Source: Elusimicrobiota bacterium | Lineage (GTDB): Bacteria > Elusimicrobiota > Elusimicrobia > FEN-1173 > JAKLIF01 | Length of the DNA: 64,000 nt | Assembly (NCBI GenBank): GCA_022709755.1 | Contig: JAKLIF010000010.1 | Span: 32,113 to 96,112, forward strand | Direction: 5' to 3' | Shown: piece by piece, positions 8,951 to 18,996 of the stretch | Position numbering within the stretch: position 1 is the first letter of the stretch | Layout: the number at the start of each line of letters is the position of its first letter | Notes under the pieces: generated by a model | Seen by the model: only the letters and a program-made list of their open reading frames with translations | Told to the model about the DNA's origin: nothing | Database searches by the model: none | Position numbers and translations under genes: made by a program

Positions 8951-9198
8951 TGCCCTTCATCTGCGTGTTCAGGAACCCGGAAACCAAAAAACTTTCCATC
9001 AAACAGGTCAACCGGATCGACCCCTTCATTCCGACGAAGAAAAAAGCTAAAGTGCGATTCCCCCCTCTGGTCTTCTACGAGAACTGTTCTTCGAAGAAAA
9101 AAGCCTCCGAGCGGATCACGTTCCTCAAAAGCCCTGCGGGGCAACAACAGCTCAAGCTGATGCTTCTCCGGTGGTATAAAGCGACCATCGCCGAATAG
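8950..9198 (+). CDS. Small basic protein of unknown family
   Basis: Not recognised. An 82-residue basic protein ([14 protein letters not shown] at the N-terminus), rich in Lys, with a KKKAKVRFPPLVFYENC centre and an amphipathic C-terminal helix (LKLMLLRWYKAT). Its ATG overlaps the serS stop as TGATG, the normal signature of translational coupling, which is the main support for it being real. No signal peptide or membrane segment. The charge suggests nucleic-acid or ribosome contact, but this is speculative. Confidence 0.6.
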   Translation: MPFICVFRNPETKKLSIKQVNRIDPFIPTKKKAKVRFPPLVFYENCSSKKKASERITFLKSPAGQQQLKLMLLRWYKATIAE

Positions 9199-9247
9199 CC
9201 GGACCCGTTCCCACGGACCGTCCGCCCGACCGCGAGACGGGCTCTCG

Positions 9248-9275
9248 TTGACGACGCCTGTTTTTTTTGTATAAT
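9248..9275 (+). promoter_or_regulatory. Sigma70-type promoter TTGACG-N16-TATAAT
   Basis: A -35 TTGACG at 9248-9253 and a perfect -10 TATAAT at 9270-9275 with 16 nt between, the spacer ending in a T8 run. Transcription should start near 9282 and give a leader of about 135 nt before the lipoprotein ATG. Confidence 0.75.
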
Positions 9276-9281
9276 CACCTG

Positions 9282-9416
9282 AGAGGTATGTCTTCGATCA
9301 TTATAGAAAACCCCAGCAATCGCCCTTCAAAACTTAAAACCGTTTTTGGTCGCCCTCGGAGAAATTCCGGGGGCCTGATTACTTTTTGCGGTTCGCCGCA
9401 AAGGAAAGGAGATACC
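9282..9416 (+). promoter_or_regulatory. Structured 5' leader of the small lipoprotein mRNA
   Basis: The roughly 135-nt leader has two strong adjacent hairpins. CCCTCGGA at 9353-9360 pairs with TCCGGGGG at 9366-9373 around a GAAAT loop. TTTGCGG at 9385-9391 pairs perfectly with CCGCAAA at 9396-9402 around a UUCG tetraloop. The second stem abuts the AAGGAAAGGAG ribosome-binding site (9401-9411). I recognise no known riboswitch consensus. It may stabilise the message or gate translation. Confidence 0.5.
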
Positions 9417-9599
9417 ATGAAACGCATGTCACTCATGAGCCTCTTTGGCGTGGCTGTGATTGCGGCCCTTATGGGAATGACCGGTTGCAAAAAATCAGAA
9501 CCGGCCCCCGAAGCGGTCCAACCCGCCGCCGATGCAGGTCAAGTTCAGCCGCCAGCTGATGCGGGGCAAACACCCCCACCGGCTGAAACACCTCAATAA
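9417..9599 (+). CDS. Small lipoprotein
   Basis: A 60-residue protein with a classic lipoprotein signal: MKRM, a hydrophobic stretch, and lipobox MTGC with the acylated Cys near residue 25. The mature part is only about 35 residues, Pro/Ala/Gln-rich, with a twice-repeated ADAGQ-x-x-PPA unit and no cysteine beyond the lipidated one. A strong ribosome-binding site (AAGGAAAGGAG), its own promoter, a structured leader and a strong terminator make it a monocistronic unit, as expected for an abundant small envelope lipoprotein. Function not identifiable. Confidence 0.85.
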   Translation: MKRMSLMSLFGVAVIAALMGMTGCKKSEPAPEAVQPAADAGQVQPPADAGQTPPPAETPQ

Positions 9600-9622
9600 G
9601 CCCCCGTCTTACTCATCATCTA

Positions 9623-9673
9623 AAAACCTGCACCCTTTTGGAACATCAGTTCCGACGGGTGCAGGTTTTTTTT
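9623..9673 (+). terminator. Intrinsic terminator after the small lipoprotein gene
   Basis: AACCTGCACCC at 9625-9635 pairs perfectly with GGGTGCAGGTT at 9657-9667 (11 bp), followed by an uninterrupted T run to 9673. It separates the lipoprotein unit from the ATP synthase promoter. Confidence 0.93.
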
Positions 9674-9690
9674 GACCAAAATCCCGTTTC

Positions 9691-9719
9691 TTGACAGGTC
9701 TTAGTCACTATAGTACTAT
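9691..9719 (+). promoter_or_regulatory. ATP synthase operon promoter TTGACA-N17-TACTAT
   Basis: A consensus -35 TTGACA at 9691-9696 and -10 TACTAT at 9714-9719 with exactly 17 nt between. The atpZ ATG begins at 9729, only 9 nt after the -10 box, so the predicted transcript starts within a few bases of the start codon (leaderless or nearly so). Confidence 0.78.
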
Positions 9720-9728
9720 TAACGGAAA

Positions 9729-9977
9729 ATGACCGGCGGGACGTCAAAAGATAGACAGGATAAGCAGTTGAAGCCGGTTCTGGGAAGTTCGGCTTTTTCG
9801 GGAACCCAATTGGCCGTTTCAGTCCTTCTCGGCTTTTATGCCGGCCACCTTCTGGACGTCCATTTCCGGACGTCACCTTGGTTTAAACTCTTGGGATCCG
9901 CCCTGGGTATCTTCTCGGGCCTATACAATTTTCTGAAACCATTCATAAAAAATGTTTTTCCACGAAAACCGTCGTAA
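9729..9977 (+). CDS. atpZ: AtpZ-type F0F1 ATP synthase accessory protein
   Basis: An 82-residue protein with two membrane helices and the AtpZ signature: GTQLAVSVLLGFYAGHLLD, then a TSPWFKLLGSALGIFSGLYN segment. AtpZ works with AtpI in c-ring assembly and divalent-cation supply for the synthase in the inner membrane (family knowledge). It is the first gene of the operon, its ATG sits almost on the predicted transcription start, and its end overlaps atpI by 26 nt. Confidence 0.85.
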   Translation: MTGGTSKDRQDKQLKPVLGSSAFSGTQLAVSVLLGFYAGHLLDVHFRTSPWFKLLGSALGIFSGLYNFLKPFIKNVFPRKPS

Positions 9978-10332
9978 CATCCTGTTCGTCATCGGGGTCC
10001 TCGCCCTCCTCTTGGGAGGCGTCTTCCTCTTTCCCCAGACGCGTCCCTGGCGCGGATCCTGGGTGTGGGGATGGAGTTTGGCCTTGATATTGGTATGGTC
10101 CGGATACCGCGCCCTGAATTGGGCCATATCCAGATCCAACACCGTTTTTTTCTCCATCTTCGTCGGCGGGATCTTCACCCGGCTCTTAGCCCTGGCCGTG
10201 ACCGCCGGAGTCGTGCGGAACCACTCCCGCCTCTCCCTCGTCGTGATCCTGCTCTCCCTGGTCGGGGGCTTCGCCCTCTTTTCCGCCGTCGAAATTTATC
10301 AACTCTACCTGAACTCGCGGGAACCATCATGA
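9952..10332 (+). CDS. atpI: ATP synthase subunit I-like membrane protein
   Basis: A 126-residue protein with four predicted membrane helices and short loops, the size and topology of AtpI, a c-ring assembly chaperone. Sequence conservation of this family is low. The call rests on topology, the internal TRLLALAV helix, and its place between atpZ and atpB. It overlaps atpZ (26 nt) and atpB (ATGA). Confidence 0.75.
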   Translation: MFFHENRRNILFVIGVLALLLGGVFLFPQTRPWRGSWVWGWSLALILVWSGYRALNWAISRSNTVFFSIFVGGIFTRLLALAVTAGVVRNHSRLSLVVILLSLVGGFALFSAVEIYQLYLNSREPS

Positions 10333-11078
10333 ATTTCGTCGAACTGCTGGAACACCATATCTTAAACCACACTCTCTCCCGATGGACCCTCGGCGGCCTG
10401 TCTCTCCCTCTCTCGAAACACCTGCTCATGCTTTGGATTTCCGGGGTTCTGGCCGTCCTGCTGTTCGTGCCCGTCGCTCAACTGAACAGAAAAGGCGTTC
10501 GGAATACAGCCGTGAGCCTGGTCGAAATGTTCGTCCTGTTCATCCGGGACGAAATAGTCCTTCCGAACATGGGGGCCCACGGCCTGAAATATCTGCCCTA
10601 TATGCTGACTCTTTTCTTCTTCATCCTTCTCTGCAACCTCCTGGGGATGGTTCCCTGGGGATCCACCGCCACCGGGAACATCTCGGTCACGGCGTCGCTG
10701 GCGATATGCACGTTCCTTCTCATCAACTTCGCCGGCATCCGGGAGTTCGGTGTGGTCCACTACGTCAAGAACATCGTTCCCTCCGGTCTGCCTCTCTGGC
10801 TCGTCCCTATCATGTATCCGATCGAATTGCTGGGCCTTGTGACCAAGAGCTTCGCGCTCTGCATCCGCCTTTTCGCCAACATGATCGCGGGGCACATCGT
10901 CATCCTGTCTTTTTTAGGGCTCATCTTCCTTTTCGGCAGCGTCCTCATCGCCCCGGTCGCCGTGGCGGCCGCCGTCGGGCTCAGCCTGTTGGAGATCTTC
11001 GTGGCATTTTTACAGGCCTATATATTCACTCTCCTGACCAGCATCTTCGTCGGAGCGGCGGTTCACCCGCAACACTGA
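10329..11078 (+). CDS. atpB: ATP synthase F0 subunit a
   Basis: A 249-residue polytopic subunit forming the proton half-channels beside the c-ring. The essential arginine is R180 in CIRLFANMIAGHIV, matching the E. coli R210 region. Conserved LCNLLGMVP and C-terminal helix signatures are present. The frame is open upstream, but the ATG at 10329 overlaps the atpI stop (ATGA) and gives the usual length. Confidence 0.97.
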   Translation: MNFVELLEHHILNHTLSRWTLGGLSLPLSKHLLMLWISGVLAVLLFVPVAQLNRKGVRNTAVSLVEMFVLFIRDEIVLPNMGAHGLKYLPYMLTLFFFILLCNLLGMVPWGSTATGNISVTASLAICTFLLINFAGIREFGVVHYVKNIVPSGLPLWLVPIMYPIELLGLVTKSFALCIRLFANMIAGHIVILSFLGLIFLFGSVLIAPVAVAAAVGLSLLEIFVAFLQAYIFTLLTSIFVGAAVHPQH

Positions 11079-11107
11079 TTTTTCACAACCACTAAGGAGG
11101 TTATTCC

Positions 11108-11410
11108 ATGAATGGATTGCTTTATCTAGGTCTAGGATATCTGGGAGCGGGTCTTGGCGCCGGGCTCTGTCTGATCGCCGCGGCATTCGGCATCGCGCGG
11201 TTGGCGAGCGCGGCCCTCGAGGGAACAGCCCGACAGCCCGAAGCCGCCGCCAATCTGCGGACAACGATGATCATTCCGGCGGCTCTCATCGAAGGATTGG
11301 GGTTTTTCGCGCTGGTGATCTGCCTCCTGGTCGCCTTGAACTTCGGGCTGCCCAAGGGTGGAGAATCCCAGCCCTCCAACGCGACCGCCACGACGGAAGC
11401 GACCCACTAA
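11108..11410 (+). CDS. atpE: ATP synthase F0 subunit c
   Basis: A 100-residue double-helix proteolipid. The Gly-rich first helix, the ARQP polar loop (41-44) and the ion-binding carboxylate E62 in AALIEGLGFFALV are all visible. The flanking residues lack the Gln and the Ser/Thr after Glu that mark sodium-type rings, so a proton-coupled ring is likely. A C-terminal Ser/Thr/Ala tail of about 20 residues makes it longer than the usual 75-85. A strong AAGGAGG precedes the ATG, fitting the high copy need of subunit c. Confidence 0.96.
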   Translation: MNGLLYLGLGYLGAGLGAGLCLIAAAFGIARLASAALEGTARQPEAAANLRTTMIIPAALIEGLGFFALVICLLVALNFGLPKGGESQPSNATATTEATH

Positions 11411-11450
11411 TCCTCCTTCAAGGGACCGGACGACTTCCGAGGGACAATCG

Positions 11451-11966
11451 ATGGAAAACCTGTTGAACCCCGACATCGGATTGATGGTCTGGACCGTTGT
11501 CACTTTCCTCTGTCTCGTCTTTTTGCTCGGACGGTTCGCTTGGAAGCCCCTTCTCGCGGCCATCGAAGAACGGGAGCGCCGCCTGAGAAACGATATCTCG
11601 GCGGCGGCCCAAGCGAAAGAATCAGCGGAATCGCTGAAACAACAGTATGAACGACAGTTGGTTCAAATCGAAACCCGGGCCCAGGAGATGTTGGCGCAGG
11701 CACAAAAAGACGGTCAGACCATACAAGCCGACCTTCTGAAGAAAGCCCAGGATGAATCCAGAAAACTGGTGGAAAAAACCCGGCTTCAACTGGCCGAGGA
11801 ACAGAAGGAACTCATCCGCGAACTCCGTTCGGAAGTCTCCCAAGTCTCAATGGCCATCGCCGAAAAGGTGATCCAAAGGACCATCGACGAGAAAATCCAG
11901 GGGGAATTATTGGACGAAGCCATAGAAAAACTCGCCGATAAGTCAAGGAAGGGCCCCCTCTCGTGA
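11451..11966 (+). CDS. atpF: ATP synthase F0 subunit b
   Basis: A 171-residue protein. One N-terminal membrane helix (about 10-28, VVTFLCLVFLLGRFAWKPL) is followed by a long Ala/Glu/Gln/Lys coiled coil forming the peripheral stalk. The ATG at 11451 follows GAGGGAC. A longer in-frame upstream start lies within atpE and gives a Pro/Arg-rich extension, so it was rejected. The stop overlaps the GTG of atpH (GTGA). Confidence 0.95.
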   Translation: MENLLNPDIGLMVWTVVTFLCLVFLLGRFAWKPLLAAIEERERRLRNDISAAAQAKESAESLKQQYERQLVQIETRAQEMLAQAQKDGQTIQADLLKKAQDESRKLVEKTRLQLAEEQKELIRELRSEVSQVSMAIAEKVIQRTIDEKIQGELLDEAIEKLADKSRKGPLS

Positions 11967-12532
11967 AAGACGCCTCCGTCTCTCGCCGATATGCCCGGGC
12001 CGTTTTTCAGGCCGCCCAACAGAACCGGTCCGAGGAGATCGTCTTCCATGAATTGACGTGGCTCTCCCGCCAGGTTCTGGAACAACCGGCCTTGGCGGCG
12101 GTTTTGCGGCATCCTCGAGTCAGGACGGCGAAGAAAATGTCTTTCATGGAGAGATGGTGGGGCAGTTTTCCCGAACACAAGCCCCTCTCCCCGATCGCGA
12201 AAAACTTCCTCCGGATACTCCTCCACAACAAGAGATCCGGTCTTCTGCCTCTCGTGGCGCTGAACTATGAGAAGTTCTGGAACGAATCCCGGGGGATCGT
12301 CAAAGCCAGAGTCCGGATCGCGGGCGAGGCCGACTTCAACCGGCTGGGAATGTTGTCCCGGACACTGGGGGGCGTCTCGCGGCGAGAAGTGAAGCTGGAA
12401 ATGATCGAAGACTCCCGCCTCTTGGCCGGATTCACCCTTTCCGTCGAAGACATGCTCTGGGACGCCAGCTTGAAAGGCCGGTTGGAACGGATGAAAGACC
12501 ACTTCAAACACACTCTCAAAAACGGACAATGA
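11963..12532 (+). CDS. atpH: ATP synthase F1 subunit delta
   Basis: A 189-residue OSCP/delta subunit linking the stator stalk to the alpha-beta head. It shows the family start ([12 protein letters not shown]) and the C-terminal GG(V/F)-S-R-like and SLKGRLERM region. It starts at GTG 11963, overlapping the atpF stop. Length is typical (about 175-190). atpA follows after 1 nt. Confidence 0.93.
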   Translation: MKDASVSRRYARAVFQAAQQNRSEEIVFHELTWLSRQVLEQPALAAVLRHPRVRTAKKMSFMERWWGSFPEHKPLSPIAKNFLRILLHNKRSGLLPLVALNYEKFWNESRGIVKARVRIAGEADFNRLGMLSRTLGGVSRREVKLEMIEDSRLLAGFTLSVEDMLWDASLKGRLERMKDHFKHTLKNGQ

Positions 12533-12533
12533 C

Positions 12534-14045
<1,512 letters not shown>

Positions 14046-14047
14046 AC

Positions 14048-14941
14048 ATGCCCTCTCTCCGGGAATTGAGACGTAAAGTAAAGACCATCCGGTCGACACA
14101 ACAGATCACGAAGGCCATGAAGATGATGTCGGCCGCTCGGCTCCGGAGAGCCCAGAACCGCATTCTGGGAGCGCGGCCGTTCGCCTTAAAAATGCAGGAA
14201 CTGGTGGACGACCTTCTCCTCCAACTGACCACCCCGTCGGACAACGACAGCCCCGACTCGCGCTACCAGCACCCCCTCTTGACGATGAGGCGGGGCGCCC
14301 GATCCAGAGGACTCCTCCTCGTCACCGCCGACAAAGGATTATGCGGATCGTTCAACACGTCCCTCATCCGCAATGCCATTGAATTCATACGGGAAAACAA
14401 GGATCGGAAGATCACCCTCTTCTGCGTCGGTCGAAAAGGCCGTGACTTCTTCCGGCGAGCCGGATACTCCGTCAAGAACGAATACATCAACATCTTCACG
14501 AAGCTCTCCTTCGCTCACGCCGAGCTCCTTGGGCGGGATCTCATGGATTTTTATGGGAATCCCGACGTCCAGGACATCACCGTCATCTACAATGAGTTCA
14601 AGTCGGTCATGCAGCAGCGCCTCGTCCGAGAGACGCTGCTCCCCCTCTCCCTGCACACGAACCCGAACCAGGCCCGACCTGCCGTGGGATTCATCTATGA
14701 ACCCAGGCGGGATTTATTACTGGAGGCCCTCTTCCCCCGGACGGTGAAAGCCCAGATATTCCGGATTCTGCTCGAATCGGCGGCTGCGGAGCTGGGAGCG
14801 CGCATGACGGCCATGGAGAACGCCACCCGAAACGCGGCAGAGATGATCGAGAGCGTGACACTCTATATGAACAAGATCCGGCAGGGAACCATCACGAAAG
14901 AGATCTCCGAACTGATCGCCGGGGCGGAAGCCCTGCAATAA
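14048..14941 (+). CDS. atpG: ATP synthase F1 subunit gamma
   Basis: A 297-residue central rotor shaft. It has the conserved N-terminal helix (RSTQQITKAMKMMSAARLRRAQ), the DKGLCGSFN segment and a C-terminal RNAAEMIESVTLYMNKIRQGTITKEI helix region. Length is normal (about 285-300). In most operons atpD follows directly, but here an unrelated barrel gene intervenes. Confidence 0.97.
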   Translation: MPSLRELRRKVKTIRSTQQITKAMKMMSAARLRRAQNRILGARPFALKMQELVDDLLLQLTTPSDNDSPDSRYQHPLLTMRRGARSRGLLLVTADKGLCGSFNTSLIRNAIEFIRENKDRKITLFCVGRKGRDFFRRAGYSVKNEYINIFTKLSFAHAELLGRDLMDFYGNPDVQDITVIYNEFKSVMQQRLVRETLLPLSLHTNPNQARPAVGFIYEPRRDLLLEALFPRTVKAQIFRILLESAAAELGARMTAMENATRNAAEMIESVTLYMNKIRQGTITKEISELIAGAEALQ

Positions 14942-14958
14942 CTTTTTGAAGCACATAA

Positions 14959-14985
14959 AACAGGGGGCCCCACGGACACCCTGTT
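14959..14985 (+). other. Hairpin between atpG and the inserted barrel gene
   Basis: AACAGGG at 14959-14965 pairs with CCCTGTT at 14979-14985 around a 13-nt loop, immediately followed by the AGGAGG ribosome-binding site of the next gene. No T run follows, so it is not an intrinsic terminator. It may be an RNA-processing or stabilising stem, or may be chance. Confidence 0.35.
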
Positions 14986-14998
14986 CCAGGAGGACGAA

Positions 14999-17168
<2,170 letters not shown>

Positions 17169-17181
17169 CAGGGGTGCGACA

Positions 17182-17910
17182 ATGGATGAAATGAACAGAT
17201 CGGATTCAAGCGAAGGTAAAGGAATTTTCTGGAGCTCCGCGCTCCAAATGCTGAAAGGACCCCGGCAATATTTCCAATCCATTCCGCTGAGTGGCGGGTT
17301 TCTCAAACCCGTCCTCTTTGCGGCGGGATGGTACTATATTTCCAGCGCCGTCGATTTCGTGGTGGCGCGGTTCCGGCCCCCGCCTCAAATGGTGCCTCTC
17401 CCCCTGGGAGTCGACCCGAAGATGTTCAGGCTCGCGGTGGACCTCGGGTGGTTGCTGGTCGGGGCGTGGTTCATCGTCCTCGTCCTGTTCGCCGCGGCGG
17501 GCTTTTTCTACGTCATATGGCGGCTGCTCGGATCCAAACAAAACTATGAGGTCTCGTTCCGCTGCATTGCCTACATGGCACCATTGACGGTCATCAGCTC
17601 GATCATGGGGATCGTTCCTTTCCTCCCCATCGTGGCCGTCTTCTATGGCCTTTACCTTGTCATCAACGCATCCATTGAGACTCATCAGATCAAGCCGGTC
17701 CGGGCCTGGGTCGTTTGGGGACTCTGCGCCAGCCTTTTTCTGCTGATCTCTCTGGCGCTGGGGATTGCCAACCGCGTCATCGCCAGACGGAACATGGGCT
17801 ATCCTTCCCCGTTGTCCCAGGTGACGCAGACCTCGTCCGAACAGGACGTGCAGGTATTGGCGAATCAGATCCAAAAACAGGCGGAACAGCAGAGCGCCAA
17901 ACCTCAATAA
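17182..17910 (+). CDS. YIP1-type polytopic membrane protein
   Basis: A 242-residue protein. An amphipathic N-terminal region (LQMLKGPRQYFQSIP) is followed by about five membrane helices and a short Gln-rich cytosolic tail. The pattern, including SFRCIAYMAPLTVISSIMGIVPFLPIVAVFYG, matches bacterial Yip1/DUF1282-type proteins, whose role in bacteria is unknown. It sits 13 nt after atpD and 7 nt before atpC, so it is almost certainly cotranscribed with the ATP synthase. Confidence 0.72.
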   Translation: MDEMNRSDSSEGKGIFWSSALQMLKGPRQYFQSIPLSGGFLKPVLFAAGWYYISSAVDFVVARFRPPPQMVPLPLGVDPKMFRLAVDLGWLLVGAWFIVLVLFAAAGFFYVIWRLLGSKQNYEVSFRCIAYMAPLTVISSIMGIVPFLPIVAVFYGLYLVINASIETHQIKPVRAWVVWGLCASLFLLISLALGIANRVIARRNMGYPSPLSQVTQTSSEQDVQVLANQIQKQAEQQSAKPQ

Positions 17911-17917
17911 TCCAAAG

Positions 17918-18346
17918 ATGACGAAGACCCTGCCGCTCGTTATCGTCACGCCGGAAAAATCCACGCTCGAAGACCATGTGGATTCAATCACCCTCCCGGC
18001 GTTCGAGGGGCAGCTCGGAATTCTTCCCGGACACGCCCCCTTGTTGGCCCAACTCCAACCGGGACCCGTTCTGATCAGGAAGGGCGACACGGTCCAGACA
18101 CTGGCGGTGTCCGGAGGCTTCGTGGAAGTCCACGAAGGCCGCGTCGCCATCTTCGCCGAGACGGCTGAAATGGCCGAAGAGATCAATGAGCAACGGGCTC
18201 GGCAAGCCCTCGAACGCGCCCGAGAGGAGATCCATCAGGTCAAAGGACACGAGGAGGATCTCTCACAAGCTCGGGCTTCGATGGAACGCGCCTTGGCCCG
18301 CCTCAAGGTGTTGGACGGTCTCCGTCGGAAAATGCCCCGGTCATGA
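17918..18346 (+). CDS. atpC: ATP synthase F1 subunit epsilon
   Basis: A 142-residue protein. An N-terminal beta-sandwich (IVTPEKSTLEDHVDSITLPAFEGQLGILPGHAPLL) and a C-terminal helical hairpin (residues about 88-140) are the two domains of epsilon, which couples gamma to the c-ring and can inhibit hydrolysis. Length is typical. It is the last synthase gene. Confidence 0.95.
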   Translation: MTKTLPLVIVTPEKSTLEDHVDSITLPAFEGQLGILPGHAPLLAQLQPGPVLIRKGDTVQTLAVSGGFVEVHEGRVAIFAETAEMAEEINEQRARQALERAREEIHQVKGHEEDLSQARASMERALARLKVLDGLRRKMPRS

Positions 18347-18385
18347 TCTCCCCCATGCCCCCTATTCACAAATCATCCGGAAAGA

Positions 18386-18410
18386 TGTAATATTTACAAT
18401 TATGTTACAT
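18386..18410 (+). promoter_or_regulatory. AT-rich palindromic sites (possible operator)
   Basis: TGTAA at 18386-18390 and TTACA at 18394-18398 form an inverted repeat with a 3-nt centre. A further TTACAT half-site lies at 18405-18410. The surrounding 18380-18430 is markedly AT-richer than the genes. This looks like a regulator site, but no family consensus is firmly matched. Confidence 0.35.
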
Positions 18411-18440
18411 TCCTCTCAGACATCCATAATCCCGTTCCGC

Positions 18441-18544
18441 TATGATGGTAATGGAACGTTGCAAGAGAGAGAGGCAATGTTCCAACCCAAAAATTTCACT
18501 TCGGATGGCGGTTCCCCCGGATCGTTGTCCGAAGTGATTTTTTA
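18441..18544 (+). ncRNA. Candidate small RNA or attenuator leader
   Basis: A possible -10 TATGAT (18441-18446) with a weak -35 CAGACA (18417-18422, 18-nt spacer) precedes two strong hairpins. GGAACGTTGC (18453-18462) pairs with GCAATGTTCC (18474-18483), with one G-U pair, around a purine loop AAGAGAGAGAG. TCACTTCGGA (18496-18505) pairs with TCCGAAGTGA (18528-18537) and is followed by T6. This is the layout of a roughly 90-nt RNA with a terminator. The receiver gene starts only about 22 nt beyond, so the element could instead attenuate that gene. Confidence 0.45.
18496..18543 (+). terminator. Intrinsic terminator upstream of the receiver gene
   Basis: A perfect 10-bp stem (18496-18505 with 18528-18537), a 22-nt loop, then six T. 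It probably ends ATP synthase operon transcripts and any short RNA starting near 18453. Confidence 0.85.
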
Positions 18545-18565
18545 GGTTATCGAAAGGATCTCACT

Positions 18566-18961
18566 GTGAAACGCGTCATGATCGTGGATGATGAGAAGAA
18601 CTTGGCGGAACTGATTTCGGACTTCTGCCAGTTGGCGGATTTCGAGGCGAAGATCGTCACGGACAGCACCCAGGCCCTTCAAACCGCCTTGGATTGGAAG
18701 CCGGACATCGTCACTTTGGATCTGGAGATGCCCAAGATGGATGGGGTGGAGGTCTTAAAACAGCTTCAGGCCAACGAGACCACCAGAAGAATCCCCGTGG
18801 TGGTCGTATCCGTGGTCGCCCAGATGGCTTTGGTCAATGGATTCCTCGAAGGAGCTGCGTCCGTCTTCGAAAAACCGCTCCGCGTCAAGATATTGGTTGA
18901 AAAAATACAGAAATTACTGACAGGAAAATCGAACTCCGCACCGCTCCGCGTCCTGAGCTGA
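18566..18961 (+). CDS. CheY-like stand-alone receiver protein
   Basis: A 131-residue single receiver domain. Acidic residues D8/D9, phospho-acceptor D52 in TLDLEMPKMDG, a Ser at 82 in the Thr/Ser switch position, and K103-P104 in FEKP form the complete active site. There is no output domain, so it acts by binding a partner or as a phosphorelay shuttle. GTG start with GAAAGGA upstream. No kinase is nearby. Transcription must pass the terminator hairpin just upstream unless a promoter overlaps it. Confidence 0.9.
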   Translation: MKRVMIVDDEKNLAELISDFCQLADFEAKIVTDSTQALQTALDWKPDIVTLDLEMPKMDGVEVLKQLQANETTRRIPVVVVSVVAQMALVNGFLEGAASVFEKPLRVKILVEKIQKLLTGKSNSAPLRVLS

Positions 18962-18988
18962 AAAAGCGGCGACGGATGTCCCGTCGCC
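18961..18988 (-). terminator. Intrinsic terminator for the minus-strand rlmI-like gene
   Basis: GGCGACGG at 18968-18975 pairs with CCGTCGCC at 18981-18988 (8 bp, 5-nt loop). On the minus strand the stem is followed by GC and then T5 (18965-18961). On the plus strand no T run follows, so it serves mainly the minus-strand gene. Confidence 0.75.
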
Positions 18989-18996
18989 ACCCTCCC

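Noticed and set aside
14959..14985. Stem after atpG as an intrinsic terminator
   Set aside because: No T run follows, and atpD lies downstream and needs transcription. Kept only as a possible processing stem.
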